Part shown: piece after piece, positions 18,353-27,149 of the stretch | Position numbering within the stretch: position 1 is the stretch's first letter | Layout of the letters: each line of letters opens with the position of its first letter | Assembly: GCA_947504875.1 (NCBI GenBank) | Contig: CANNJI010000009.1 | Coordinates: forward strand, 1-44,657 | DNA length: 44,657 nt | Direction of reading: 5' to 3' | From: Legionellaceae bacterium | Lineage (GTDB): Bacteria; Pseudomonadota; Gammaproteobacteria; Legionellales; Legionellaceae | Position numbers and translations under genes: made by a program | Notes under the pieces: model-generated | What the model saw: only the letters and a program-made list of their open reading frames with translations | Databases searched by the model: none | Told to the model about the DNA's origin: nothing

Positions 18353-18670
18353 TTACCTTTTTTTAATCAGAGGAGATGCAGCAATACATTGTTTCTCAAG
18401 CGTGATTAACGTATTCAAATTCTTATTCATGAGCTCCAATTGTTGGGTGATTTTGTCTAATTGACGGGTATTCATGCTCGATTGCATCGCATCTGCCGTT
18501 TCACGCGAGGTGAAATAATAATGCTGCAACACATCAAACAATTGAGAGTTATGCTGAATATCTCGATACTCACTCGCCAATTGACTGTCTTGATTTCGTT
18601 CAGCTAACACGCCTTCACTCATCACAACGAGTGAGGCCGTCACCAGTAACACAGGTATCCTATTTTTCAT
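18353..18670 (-). CDS. Small secreted protein of the tra operon, unknown function
   Basis: A 105-residue protein with a signal peptide (LLVTASLVVMSEGVLA) and a polar helical remainder rich in glutamine and leucine that could form a coiled coil (QLDKITQQLELMNKNLNTLITLEKQC). One cysteine remains in the mature part. It has a strong AAGGAG seven bases before the ATG and lies between traU and trbC with gaps of 14 and 4 bases, so it is co-expressed with periplasmic pilus-assembly proteins. I do not recognise a family. It occupies roughly the place of small accessory genes in F-type operons. Confidence 0.7.
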   Translation of the reverse strand: MKNRIPVLLVTASLVVMSEGVLAERNQDSQLASEYRDIQHNSQLFDVLQHYYFTSRETADAMQSSMNTRQLDKITQQLELMNKNLNTLITLEKQCIAASPLIKKR

Positions 18671-18684
18671 GTCATCTCCTTAGG

Positions 18685-19680
18685 TTAAAAAGCACAGCAG
18701 TTACGTTTCCGCCATATCAAATAGCCAAAATCCTCACCTTTAAACGGATATTCATGCCCTGCCTCCCATAAAGTCGTCGCGCGTCCCAATGGATAGCAGG
18801 CATTCGTAGTGGGAAGAGGATTAACCATCTGATAGCGATACCGTGATTTAGGTAAAATAGGGGAATAATGCGGATGACAAATAGACTTTGTATTCACCAC
18901 CATGTCGTCACTGCCTACGGTATCTTCCAATAGACCCTGGCGATGCATTTTGAAATTCATACGCTCAGATAACAAAACGGAAGCCTGTACGCCACCAACA
19001 TGCTCCTGGACGTGCCCTGTTAATGGATACATGCTGCCTTGTGCACCGGCACACCAAAATAGTTTATCGATTGCCGTTCCAATCAAGGCCGTACCTGCAT
19101 CAGCAGCACATGCCGCTTGTGCTGGCAAACTACCAAACAAAACGGCTTCAGGGTTCATGATGAATCCGAGCTCATCATCATTCCACATCACATCCAACTC
19201 GCTTGGATATGCAATGTCAAAATCCCCTTTTTCAACACAAATACCATCGGTTAATACATTCAACCAAAACATCAACGGAAACGAATACCAATGCACATGG
19301 TAAAACGATTGATTGGATATGTTACTGTTCGTCTCTATTGCGCCCTTGCGATAATACTGACCAAATTTCAAGGCAACCCCACCGAGATTCACAAGGCAAA
19401 ACGGCGTACGCGTTACATCGACAAGATTGACAGGTTCCCAATAACCAACGGTTAATCCCACACGAGGAACAGGATTACCATCACAGACACAAATTGGCTT
19501 TGTAGGGTTTTTGGTATCAGGTAAATGATTCGACGAAACCAGTGTGTTTTGCCCCAAACTTAAGGGAAAAAGGCACGACCAACACACATCCGTAATGGGA
19601 TTCACAAAACGGCCATGACAAGAGCCAGCATGAGTAACACTCGATATCAACACCATCAAAAAAGCGATAATGATTTTCAT
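18685..19680 (-). CDS. traU: TraU mating-pair and DNA-transfer protein
   Basis: A 331-residue periplasmic protein (F TraU is 330) with a signal peptide (MKIIIAFLMVLISSVTHAG) and many cysteines in family positions: CHGRFVNPITDVCWSCLFPL near the start, PICVCDG, and a CC pair near the end. TraU is needed more for DNA transfer than for pilus formation. The ATG at 19680 follows GAGG by seven bases and overlaps the traW stop as ATGA; the upstream in-frame start at 19695 would lengthen the signal peptide without a binding site. Confidence 0.95.
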   Translation of the reverse strand: MKIIIAFLMVLISSVTHAGSCHGRFVNPITDVCWSCLFPLSLGQNTLVSSNHLPDTKNPTKPICVCDGNPVPRVGLTVGYWEPVNLVDVTRTPFCLVNLGGVALKFGQYYRKGAIETNSNISNQSFYHVHWYSFPLMFWLNVLTDGICVEKGDFDIAYPSELDVMWNDDELGFIMNPEAVLFGSLPAQAACAADAGTALIGTAIDKLFWCAGAQGSMYPLTGHVQEHVGGVQASVLLSERMNFKMHRQGLLEDTVGSDDMVVNTKSICHPHYSPILPKSRYRYQMVNPLPTTNACYPLGRATTLWEAGHEYPFKGEDFGYLIWRKRNCCAF

Positions 19681-20285
19681 ACCAGCACCTCGCACACGTC
19701 TAAGCGCATCCCGTCTTGCAAGACCGTTGCTGGCAACGCCTTGATTTGAAATTTAGCCACTAAAAACCCGTTTAAATCGAAATAAATGGCCTGTTTAAAA
19801 TGATTGGCCATATCTTTTACCGAACCTGACGTAAGAATTAACTTAACTTTTTTATGCTCGGTTAGAGCATGACTCACCCAAGCCACTTGCGCCTTATCAT
19901 CCCCATCAAAAAATAGTAACGTACTACTAAGCTCAACTTTCTCCAGAGGATTGATAACCGTCCCTTGTTTAACAATCACATGACCCTGACTATCTTTCAC
20001 ATCATAGGGAACCAGCAGCTCTGGATTAAACAACCAGGTTCTGTTTTCTTGCGCTCGTGGTAATCGCGTAGGCGTTGGGCGAAACAGGTGCGCTTTTACC
20101 CGTTGTTTAAACGCTGATTGTGCTTGTTTTAGCTCCCCACTCTCTTGCATCACTAACATTTTTTGTTGGATATATTCCAAAAAATCCATTTCATCGATGA
20201 CAAACGTTTTACCAAATACGCCATAATCTTTAGCGCTTGCTATCGATAGATAAAGCATGCAAACCATCACCAATACCACCCTCAC
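19677..20285 (-). CDS. traW: TraW pilus assembly protein
   Basis: A 202-residue periplasmic protein (F TraW is 210) with a signal peptide ending IASA and the family start KDYGVFGKTFVIDEMDFLEYI. A basic segment RPTPTRLPRAQENRTWLFNPEL follows, and the C-terminal half has KQGTVINPLEKVELSSTLLFFDGDD, typical of TraW. It acts with TrbC in pilus assembly. It overlaps the trbI stop by four bases and the traU start by four. Confidence 0.94.
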   Translation of the reverse strand: MRVVLVMVCMLYLSIASAKDYGVFGKTFVIDEMDFLEYIQQKMLVMQESGELKQAQSAFKQRVKAHLFRPTPTRLPRAQENRTWLFNPELLVPYDVKDSQGHVIVKQGTVINPLEKVELSSTLLFFDGDDKAQVAWVSHALTEHKKVKLILTSGSVKDMANHFKQAIYFDLNGFLVAKFQIKALPATVLQDGMRLDVCEVLV

Positions 20286-20617
20286 AATGATGGCTCCAAC
20301 GACATGATGCTCATAAGGGTCGTCGTATAATCTGGACTGCCCTTAATCACAGCCTCTCGTGGTAGCAACACCAGTGATTTTGATTTGGATAATTCATTTA
20401 AAGCCGTCTCTAAATGATGTGAAAACGCTCTGATGGCCACTTCCTTCTCATGATTAGAACGATTTTTACGCGCCTCCTCCTTGATAAATTGAGACGTGAC
20501 GGACAGCACATCGACAGTCGCAATAATCGGTGGCTTGGTTACGTAGTAAAAAATACCGTTAACAACAAGGCTGCTGACGATAGCAATGCATGCCGTAAGA
20601 TAGGTTGTTTTAAACAT
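20282..20617 (-). CDS. trbI: TrbI inner-membrane pilus protein
   Basis: A 111-residue bitopic inner-membrane protein with one N-terminal membrane segment (YLTACIAIVSSLVVNGIFYYV) and a periplasmic helical domain containing DVLSVTSQFIKEEARK, the TrbI signature. In F, TrbI affects pilus outgrowth and retraction. The ATG at 20617 lies nine bases after GGAGG; an ATG at 20623 is too close to that site. It overlaps the end of traC by eight bases, as in F where trbI follows traC. Confidence 0.88.
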   Translation of the reverse strand: MFKTTYLTACIAIVSSLVVNGIFYYVTKPPIIATVDVLSVTSQFIKEEARKNRSNHEKEVAIRAFSHHLETALNELSKSKSLVLLPREAVIKGSPDYTTTLMSIMSLEPSL

Positions 20618-23162
20618 ACCCATATACCTCCAAGGCAACTTGGCTTATCGCATCAGCCAACGACATGCCACCCGTGGTTAAGCGTTTCAACGCCTCTACT
20701 TCAGTGCCGCGTGTGGTGTTTAATACGCGTGAAAACGGATCAACTATCAAACGGTGGACGGTTGCATTCTCCTCACACATCATTAGAAATTCAGAATATT
20801 CATTGGTTATTTTGAGGCTACGTATCAAACGCTCACCAAACGCGTCCAATTGACTGCTTTTTTTTAAGGTATCAATCGTGCTTTTTGAGGCGCCCAAGAA
20901 AATTTTATAGTACGCATTGTCATAACACATTTTGGCCGTTTGATTATTTTCATAATCATCTAACCCGTGTGTTATCGTAATAAAATTACCACCATATTTT
21001 GGTGCGCGCCGATACCCTTCATTAACAAAGCTCGCACTACCCCCGGCACCATGATCGGACAATAATTCGTAAGACTCATCAATCAAACAACTTTTTGGGA
21101 TATGCTTGGGCGTGTAATACATGGCATTCGTGATTTGATACATCAGTATTTTTAATACAATGCGTTGTAAATCCTTGTTTCCATCCAAACCACCTAATTC
21201 CAAAATGACTAAATTGCGTTTAAAATCCAATGAGCAAGGTGGCTCAAAATAATTACCATACCGCCCGTGCTTCGTGTAGCTATACAACAACTGCCCAATA
21301 TTTTGTGACACAGGATCGTCACTACTTTCCAAATGATTAGCAATCAGCGTAATAGTCGTGTCATTTTTATATTGCCGCCACACCGACTCAATGGCTTTTT
21401 CAATGTGGCTGCGTTCTTCATCACTAATGTTTCCAGACTGTCGTGCCATCATGCCAACCAGCTGAATGAGTTGGTTATGCACGTCCTTAAATGCCGCATC
21501 ATTCTTAACATCAGCATCAATCGTTGAAAACAAATTCAAACTAATGGCTGTATCATGATTAAAGTCAATGAGCTGACCGTTCAACATCTCGCAAGATTTG
21601 GCGTAGGAACCGCCCACGTCAATGATATAAACAATCCCGCCTTGTGATAAAAGGCTTTGAATATAATCATTCATCAAGAATGATTTCCCTTTACCGGGAG
21701 GTGCCACAATAGCCACGTTGTAATTTCTAACAACGTTGTCAAAAAAATAAATGGCAGTAAATTGCCCGCGTCGTTGAGGATAAATCTGTGCAAACCGACC
21801 CGATCCTTTCCATTCGCCCTGGATTGGCAATAAATTCACCGTATTAAAACTCGTTAACGGGCGTATACGACCAAACGATTTGTAATCATCAAACATGCCT
21901 TCAGCAGGCGCAAAGGGCATAGACGCCAAAAGCGTCTGCAATTGCAGACCCGTCGGTAGTCGCAAGTCAAATTGATTGCCACGAAAAACATCTTTAGCAC
22001 GCCTTACATCGCGACGGACATTCGCAGGGGTTGTAAACAGCAACACGTTATAATATGAATCAACTAACGAATCATCGCTACTGAGTCGCTCTCGCAACTC
22101 TTCAATTTCAGCGTACTTTTTATTGAAATTTTTAACCCACTTGGCAATAAACGGTTGCTTGGCATTCTGTCCTTCATCCGCGTACTTCGCATCCAAAGCC
22201 GCCATCACCTTGTCTTTGTCTTTAATCCTGACGGCAAAACTAAACAGAAAAGGACAACCGATTTGCAGAGAGGTATTAAACATTTTTCCAAATAAATCCC
22301 CCATTTGCCACTGCATGGGGGATTTTGGATACTGCCTAACCGTCAGGCATTTAATCACCTGTGTACTCTCTTCCCGCTCAATTTCAATTTGATTGGTTTT
22401 AACCCGCAAATGCGCTTCAATGTCCGTCAGTTGATAACGAATCTCCGTGTTTGGATCGTAATGAATCGCTTCTTCATAAAGATTTTCTGTGGGGAATAAC
22501 CATTCGCGTTTCAAACCAATCACTTGCTCAACGGTTAGCTCATTACAATGGATATTGACTGATTTTAAATTGTTAATGATGTCTTCACGCAGGCTCGCAA
22601 GCGTCATCCGGTCGTCTTCAATGGACTTTCGCGGCACAGAAATACACAAAAACAATCTAAAATCGCGCAGGACAAAATTACTTTCCTTGATGAGCGATTT
22701 ATAAACGCCATTACGATAAAACTCAGCACGACGATGTGCTAATGCTTTTAATACCTCACTACCCTGATTACGCTGATTTTCCATTTCATCGATCATGCGA
22801 CCAATTTTAGGCGATGCCCAAAAGAGTGCATGAAAACAACTCTCAGGTGGTAAAATATCAGTTAACACACTGGTTAAAATAGTAACCGTTTCCTCACTGG
22901 CACCAATTAACGTAGAGCACTCAAACATAATATGAGAGGCTTGTTTAAACGGATAGATATTCGCTTCCGCATCATAAACATCATCTGGCAAATAAGACGC
23001 TAAAGAATACGTATCAAAGAGTGCTTCCATCTGCTTTTTCTGATGCCCTTCCGTCAGACCCAGTTCCTCACGCAATGTGTCTACCAGTGAGCTCGTTGCA
23101 CGGCTTACCGCTGTTGTCGTCTCACCAACGGTCTGCCTTATTTTTTTCATAGTTGATAACAT
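20610..23162 (-). CDS. traC: TraC pilus assembly ATPase
   Basis: An 850-residue cytoplasmic ATPase (F TraC is 875) of the VirB4 family that powers pilus assembly and docks at the inner-membrane base of the channel. The N-terminal domain includes the TraC pattern MFECSTLIGASEETVTIL. Walker A PPGKGKSFLMND lies near residue 490 and Walker B SCLIDESYELL near 695, followed by ITHGLDDYE. I start at ATG 23162, with AAGGAA eight bases upstream; the open frame reaches 23279, but those 39 residues overlap traV and look noncoding. Confidence 0.95.
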   Translation of the reverse strand: MLSTMKKIRQTVGETTTAVSRATSSLVDTLREELGLTEGHQKKQMEALFDTYSLASYLPDDVYDAEANIYPFKQASHIMFECSTLIGASEETVTILTSVLTDILPPESCFHALFWASPKIGRMIDEMENQRNQGSEVLKALAHRRAEFYRNGVYKSLIKESNFVLRDFRLFLCISVPRKSIEDDRMTLASLREDIINNLKSVNIHCNELTVEQVIGLKREWLFPTENLYEEAIHYDPNTEIRYQLTDIEAHLRVKTNQIEIEREESTQVIKCLTVRQYPKSPMQWQMGDLFGKMFNTSLQIGCPFLFSFAVRIKDKDKVMAALDAKYADEGQNAKQPFIAKWVKNFNKKYAEIEELRERLSSDDSLVDSYYNVLLFTTPANVRRDVRRAKDVFRGNQFDLRLPTGLQLQTLLASMPFAPAEGMFDDYKSFGRIRPLTSFNTVNLLPIQGEWKGSGRFAQIYPQRRGQFTAIYFFDNVVRNYNVAIVAPPGKGKSFLMNDYIQSLLSQGGIVYIIDVGGSYAKSCEMLNGQLIDFNHDTAISLNLFSTIDADVKNDAAFKDVHNQLIQLVGMMARQSGNISDEERSHIEKAIESVWRQYKNDTTITLIANHLESSDDPVSQNIGQLLYSYTKHGRYGNYFEPPCSLDFKRNLVILELGGLDGNKDLQRIVLKILMYQITNAMYYTPKHIPKSCLIDESYELLSDHGAGGSASFVNEGYRRAPKYGGNFITITHGLDDYENNQTAKMCYDNAYYKIFLGASKSTIDTLKKSSQLDAFGERLIRSLKITNEYSEFLMMCEENATVHRLIVDPFSRVLNTTRGTEVEALKRLTTGGMSLADAISQVALEVYGYV

Positions 23163-23172
23163 GACGCGTTCC

Positions 23173-23535
23173 TTATTTTGTAGCCACAGGCGGGTTTTGA
23201 ATCCAATGCCCTTCGCGCACAATGCTATACACCTGATTGGCCTGATGATAATTACCATCCGTATCCTCATACGGTGCAATCCAAAGTCGCATCACCCCTT
23301 CCCCATATCGCAATGGCTCGCCTGGCCGTCCTTCGACTGCCAGCGGATTTCGATTTGGTACTACCGCCAACGGTTCATGCCCCACCCCGCCATCACCATT
23401 CACCATGTCATACACTTGATCCATGCGCTTACACGAGCCGCCATTGGGTGCCGGGCAATCAAAATCTTGATTTAATTTGGCACACCCACTTAAACAAAGT
23501 CCGGAGACAAGCAAGACACTCATGAGTAGTTTCAT
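23173..23535 (-). CDS. traV: TraV outer-membrane lipoprotein
   Basis: A 120-residue lipoprotein with a signal peptide and lipobox (LLVSGLCLSGC) whose cysteine would be acylated. After it come two more cysteines in DFDCPAPNGGSCKRMDQVYDMV, a TraV signature, and an RLWIAPYEDTDGNYHQ segment. TraV anchors the TraK-TraB core complex to the outer membrane, like VirB7. It is shorter than F TraV (171). I start at ATG 23535, seven bases after AAGGA; the frame extends 52 residues upstream over the end of traB without a signal. Confidence 0.93.
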   Translation of the reverse strand: MKLLMSVLLVSGLCLSGCAKLNQDFDCPAPNGGSCKRMDQVYDMVNGDGGVGHEPLAVVPNRNPLAVEGRPGEPLRYGEGVMRLWIAPYEDTDGNYHQANQVYSIVREGHWIQNPPVATK

Positions 23536-23545
23536 CAATACGTCC

Positions 23546-24838
23546 TTAAAAAGAATGGTTCTGGTAGAAAAATTGATTGGCGACCTTTTCTTCAGCCGTC
23601 TCGGGTGTCGCTTGTGTTTCAAAATTGGCCGTCGCTCGCTCGTCTGAACGTTCATCTGGACGCGCAGGCTCTTGATTGTCCGTGCCACCATCCAACCAAA
23701 ATCCTTTAAGAAAGGTCACATCAACAACTATAGCTGGCGGCAATTGAATAATCGGATGATACATTTCAGCGCGTTTAATATTGTATTGAGCATACATTTT
23801 TGCAGATCCTGCCCCACCACTGGACACAGCAGCCAATGGAATTTTGCTTGCTTGTATCGTCGATACATTACCTAAAGGAGAAACACTGTAATCCGTAGAA
23901 TATTGTTGGCCAATATTGCCCATGCTTTCCCAAAAATTCCCCCAAAACGCCTTTTTCACCATGGGCTCATCTCGCCATACGGCACGACCACGAATTCCAT
24001 TTTTAGAATCGGACACAATCCCCGTGACTTGCATGTCAACGCTGGTCCCATCAGGATGAATGCAGCTCAATCTCTCGGTACGCAATTTCCCTCGTTCACT
24101 GGATATATCTCCTACGACTGAGGCACTAAAAAAACAATCTTTTAAATGTGATTTATGCTTATTCGGCATCACGCCATCATCCAGTATTTGAAACATCATG
24201 ATGTCTGGGTTGGATTGACTTAACACCCCTGCGGATGCATCGGCACCCTGCAAAACAACGGCTTTGGCAAACGTATTGGAGAACACATAATTATCCGGCG
24301 TTTTGATACGTGGTTTGACTGCTTTGCTAAGCCTAGCTGAATATTGAATAAACCCTGGATCAATCTCCATTGTATTATTCGTAATGCCATCATCCGCTCG
24401 GGGTAGGAGTCCGTTTTGCGGCTCGAATTTTTTTAGTCCACCATCTTGAGGTGCACGGCGAGTCGCCTGAAGACTTACAACTTGTTGCTGCAGCGCTAAA
24501 AGTTGTGCTTTCATTTCCGAAAGATCGCTCTTTTGAGCCGTGATAAGCTTATGTTGCTTGTCTTTTTCTACACTTAATCCTTTAATGTTTTTATCCAATT
24601 GTTCCGATTTTTCAAGCTCTGTTCGCCATGCATTTTGTGTTTTTTCAATCCAATGCGATTCATTGGTCTGACTGGACAATGGACTCGCCAAACGGTGTTT
24701 TTTATACGTTGGCTTATCAATTTCCTTCAGTGTTACGGATTTATGTCCCAAAATGGCTAATACACCAATGACCAAAACAATGACACCGGCAATCACACCC
24801 AATAATATCTGTTGTTGTTTTTTTAGTTGAATAGACAT
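23546..24838 (-). CDS. traB: TraB core complex scaffold (VirB10-like)
   Basis: A 430-residue protein with one inner-membrane segment (ILLGVIAGVIVLVIGVLAILG, about residues 12-32), a charged coiled-coil stretch (about 65-125) and a C-terminal VirB10-like beta domain including FSNTFAKAVVLQGADAS, GVMPNKHKSHLKDC and GRAVWRDEPMVKKAFWG. It spans the periplasm and joins TraV and TraK to the inner membrane. The ATG at 24838 follows AGGA by nine bases, just past the traK stop, and is preferred to 24871. F TraB is 475 residues. Confidence 0.94.
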   Translation of the reverse strand: MSIQLKKQQQILLGVIAGVIVLVIGVLAILGHKSVTLKEIDKPTYKKHRLASPLSSQTNESHWIEKTQNAWRTELEKSEQLDKNIKGLSVEKDKQHKLITAQKSDLSEMKAQLLALQQQVVSLQATRRAPQDGGLKKFEPQNGLLPRADDGITNNTMEIDPGFIQYSARLSKAVKPRIKTPDNYVFSNTFAKAVVLQGADASAGVLSQSNPDIMMFQILDDGVMPNKHKSHLKDCFFSASVVGDISSERGKLRTERLSCIHPDGTSVDMQVTGIVSDSKNGIRGRAVWRDEPMVKKAFWGNFWESMGNIGQQYSTDYSVSPLGNVSTIQASKIPLAAVSSGGAGSAKMYAQYNIKRAEMYHPIIQLPPAIVVDVTFLKGFWLDGGTDNQEPARPDERSDERATANFETQATPETAEEKVANQFFYQNHSF

Positions 24839-24839
24839 A

Positions 24840-25553
24840 TTAACTAATCCTGTACAGTCGGGTTTTTTCATGCGGCGCTAAATGTGTCTTAGCCAATGCC
24901 ACCCCTTTTGTTCCTGGCCAATTGAACCAAGATTCTTTTACATCAAGCACTTGATTGGTTAAGTTCGTTAACTCAAAAATTTCACCGCACAAATCATTTC
25001 CATTCGCAATCAACAAGCGTTTGATTTGCGTTCTTTGCGCTTTATAAATGTGTGCCGTTCTTGGTATTTTTTGCGTAAATCCTTCTGGCAAGTAGCCATT
25101 GACTAACGCTTTCAGAAAATTAACCATGACCTTTTCATAACTTGAGGTACGTGGCGCATAAGCACGGATCACAGGGTTCTTATAAGGCTTCAATATTATG
25201 GTTTGAGATGGGACGGGTTTCGGCTCTACCCGCACGTTGTAAAAAAAGCCTTTTTCCGTCAGCAAATTAATCGTGAACGAACGCGTGTGGTAAAGTGGTG
25301 CCGGTAAAAAAGTGAGAATGCCTGTAGCATCGTCAATCATTTTACAGTTCGCTTTGCCATTGCATGCATCAATCAATGTATTGCCAGGTGCTTTTATTTG
25401 TTGAATCCTGTCACCTTCCAATACAATGCTATTGGGTTCTTTTATTGAAGCATTCACGCTTACATCATCGTAATTTTTAACGGTTTTAATTTGTGCCGCC
25501 TCTATGCTCAATACGGATAAACCAAGTCCTAACATCAATGCCATTCGCTTCAT
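24840..25553 (-). CDS. traK: TraK core complex protein (VirB9-like)
   Basis: A 237-residue secreted protein (F TraK is 242) with a signal peptide (MALMLGLGLSVLSIEA) and the TraK family pattern from VSVNASIKEPNSIVLEGDRI through ILTFLPAPLYHTRSFTINL. It forms the outer-membrane ring with TraV and TraB. Three start codons stand in a row (GTG 25559, ATG 25556, ATG 25553) after AAGG; the last has the best spacing. The traE stop codon overlaps this cluster, so the genes are coupled. Confidence 0.93.
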   Translation of the reverse strand: MKRMALMLGLGLSVLSIEAAQIKTVKNYDDVSVNASIKEPNSIVLEGDRIQQIKAPGNTLIDACNGKANCKMIDDATGILTFLPAPLYHTRSFTINLLTEKGFFYNVRVEPKPVPSQTIILKPYKNPVIRAYAPRTSSYEKVMVNFLKALVNGYLPEGFTQKIPRTAHIYKAQRTQIKRLLIANGNDLCGEIFELTNLTNQVLDVKESWFNWPGTKGVALAKTHLAPHEKTRLYRIS

Positions 25554-25555
25554 CA

Positions 25556-26122
25556 TCACACCTTCTCAATGTTGGTTAGTTTTAACAGGCCAGACTCATA
25601 GACATACGTTATGACAAAGGCTTCATGAACATCTGACATTAAATCAGCACCGACCAAACGCTTCATTTGACCCATCACTTTTACACGCAAATGTTTGCTA
25701 TCGATCTCAAAGGTTGTGGGATAAAACGCACTCGATAAATGCTCATGATTAATGGTCTCAACCTCTTTCACCAACTGTGCTCTGATGTCGCCATACAAAG
25801 AAGCTGCCACATAACCCAACAGTGCATTAAACTGATTGGATGCAGAGCTCGACGTCACATTGAACCGAAGTTGGGTTAAAAATGTCGTCATGTCTCTTAA
25901 ATAGCCCTCGGAAACGCCCGTCCCTGATAACGTAAACTCTTGTGAGATAGCAGGTGGAATGAAGTGCGTCTCATGCTTACTATGGGCATAGCGTAGTAAC
26001 GCCACCACCGTAATCGATTGCAGTAATGTGATAGCAAGCAATACGCCACTAATGCCAAGGAGTAATACCTTATTTTTTCGTTCCTTCATCAATTCTGATT
26101 TTTTTTGCTCTATCTTCATCAT
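25556..26122 (-). CDS. traE: TraE pilus assembly protein (VirB5/VirB8-position)
   Basis: A 188-residue inner-membrane protein, the same length as F TraE, with one N-terminal membrane segment (VLLLGISGVLLAITLLQSITVVALL) and a periplasmic domain with the family block FIPPAISQEFTLSGTGVSEGYL and SAFYPTTFEIDSKHLRVKVMG. It lies between traL and traK as in F. Its ATG directly follows the traL stop with no gap. Confidence 0.94.
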   Translation of the reverse strand: MMKIEQKKSELMKERKNKVLLLGISGVLLAITLLQSITVVALLRYAHSKHETHFIPPAISQEFTLSGTGVSEGYLRDMTTFLTQLRFNVTSSSASNQFNALLGYVAASLYGDIRAQLVKEVETINHEHLSSAFYPTTFEIDSKHLRVKVMGQMKRLVGADLMSDVHEAFVITYVYESGLLKLTNIEKV

Positions 26123-26416
26123 TTACCCCAAAAACACTCTGATCCAAGATGGCGGCGTTGACCGCAACTTAGGCGACAAAGAAAAAAACCAATAGAACAG
26201 ATGAACATAAAAGTAAGGCCCTTCATTGCCTTTCATGCGCTTCATCAACCACAAAAATACGCAAGTCAGTACCAACGACGTCACCATGAACCCGCAAACG
26301 GCACCAAATACATACACCGTCAATATCGCCACAACCACCTCATCCAGTGTAAAAATAATCAACCGGTAAGGTTCATTGAGGTATTGTGGCGTTTTGTATT
26401 TTTTCTGATCGTGCAT
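26123..26416 (-). CDS. traL: TraL pilus assembly protein (VirB3-like)
   Basis: A 97-residue inner-membrane protein (F TraL is 91). The start has the conserved PQYLNEPYRLIIFTLDE, followed by two membrane segments (VVVAILTVYVFGAVCGFMVTS and SLVLTCVFLWLM) and a basic amphipathic end LRSTPPSWIRVFLG. It helps recruit TraC to the membrane. I start at ATG 26416 after GGGA; this is two bases inside the traA stop. Confidence 0.93.
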   Translation of the reverse strand: MHDQKKYKTPQYLNEPYRLIIFTLDEVVVAILTVYVFGAVCGFMVTSLVLTCVFLWLMKRMKGNEGPYFYVHLFYWFFSLSPKLRSTPPSWIRVFLG

Positions 26417-26417
26417 G

Positions 26418-26720
26418 TCAGATCCCAGCGAGTGCCGCAACAACATTCAAAAAAATTGCCATTGCTCCAACACCACCCAACGTTTTAATGTTTCGTGTAA
26501 ACATCAACGTTAAAAGTGCCGCGATGCCTTCGCCAACATACAGATAGGTTTTAATCGATCCGTTATAGGTATCTTTTACAGTCGACTCAGCCCCGGATAA
26601 AGCATCGTCAGCAAAAGTCGCTTTTGCCAAGATGAGCAAGCCCATTAGCAACGAGAATTGCACCGCTCTTGATTTGATGAGTGCCAACGAACTACTTTTG
26701 ATTTGATTGAATAACGACAT
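26418..26720 (-). CDS. traA: TraA F-type pilin precursor
   Basis: A 100-residue propilin with a long leader (about residues 1-37) ending in ATFA just before DDALSG, where leader peptidase would cut. The mature part of about 63 residues has two hydrophobic segments (YVGEGIAALLTLMFT and GVGAMAIFLNVVAALAGI) joined by a short basic loop, the typical F-pilin hairpin. F TraA is 121 residues with a mature 70. AAGGAG is seven bases before the ATG, and this sequence lies inside the end of the preceding lipoprotein gene, which overlaps traA by 29 bases. No traX acetylase gene was found in the window. Confidence 0.92.
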   Translation of the reverse strand: MSLFNQIKSSSLALIKSRAVQFSLLMGLLILAKATFADDALSGAESTVKDTYNGSIKTYLYVGEGIAALLTLMFTRNIKTLGGVGAMAIFLNVVAALAGI

Positions 26721-26928
26721 GTTTACTCTCCTTTTTACTGTTCAAAACAACTTGAGCACCGCATGGGAAACAGGCATCCCCACACGCGTAATAACTGGCA
26801 GGATTCACACCTGTTGCACTCCTTTGATTAAACTCCAATACAGGCAATACTTTTGGTGGATCATGTATTTGACAGCCATTTAACATGACGAGCACCATCG
26901 GTAAAAAACACCTTTTTTGAATTCTCAC
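26692..26928 (-). CDS. Small lipoprotein upstream of traA, unknown function
   Basis: A 78-residue product with a short signal peptide and lipobox (MVLVMLNGC, cysteine near residue 19) followed by a polar region with the tight cysteine group YACGDACFPCGAQ. The start is GTG 26928 after GAGG with six bases spacing. It lies between csrA and traA in the same direction and overlaps the traA start by 29 bases. The cysteine group might bind metal or form disulfides with help from TrbB. I do not recognise a named family; the position suggests a role at the start of pilus biogenesis or a surface function. Confidence 0.65.
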   Translation of the reverse strand: MRIQKRCFLPMVLVMLNGCQIHDPPKVLPVLEFNQRSATGVNPASYYACGDACFPCGAQVVLNSKKESKHVVIQSNQK

Positions 26929-26943
26929 TATTCACCTCGACCT

Positions 26944-27138
26944 TTAATAATCTGTACGATATTCGGCATACTTCATGACGATTTTTTTACCTTGATAAAT
27001 CTCTTCACGGCGAATTACCACATCGATGGGTGCTTCAAACCCTAATGTCACTTGTTGGCCATCAACACTAATAACGGCCAACACAATCGCCTCACCGATA
27101 TAAATGCGTTGCTCTGGGCGTCGACTCAATACCAACAT
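26944..27138 (-). CDS. lvrC: CsrA-family RNA-binding regulator (LvrC)
   Basis: A 64-residue CsrA. Key RNA-contact parts are present: the first strand MLVLSRR (L4, R6, R7) and VVIRREEIYQ with R44 and E45. CsrA dimers bind GGA motifs in leaders and block ribosomes or change mRNA stability. The copy carried on Legionella conjugative elements is called LvrC and lies between lvrB and the tra genes, as here. Its own ribosome site (AGAGGAG) contains a GGA, so self-repression is possible. It may act on tra messages, on host messages under the chromosomal CsrA, or on both. Confidence 0.93.
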   Translation of the reverse strand: MLVLSRRPEQRIYIGEAIVLAVISVDGQQVTLGFEAPIDVVIRREEIYQGKKIVMKYAEYRTDY

Positions 27139-27149
27139 GGTGATCTCCT

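Noticed and set aside
23163-23279. N-terminal extension of traC
   Set aside because: It overlaps traV and has no resemblance to TraC; ATG 23162 has a proper ribosome site.
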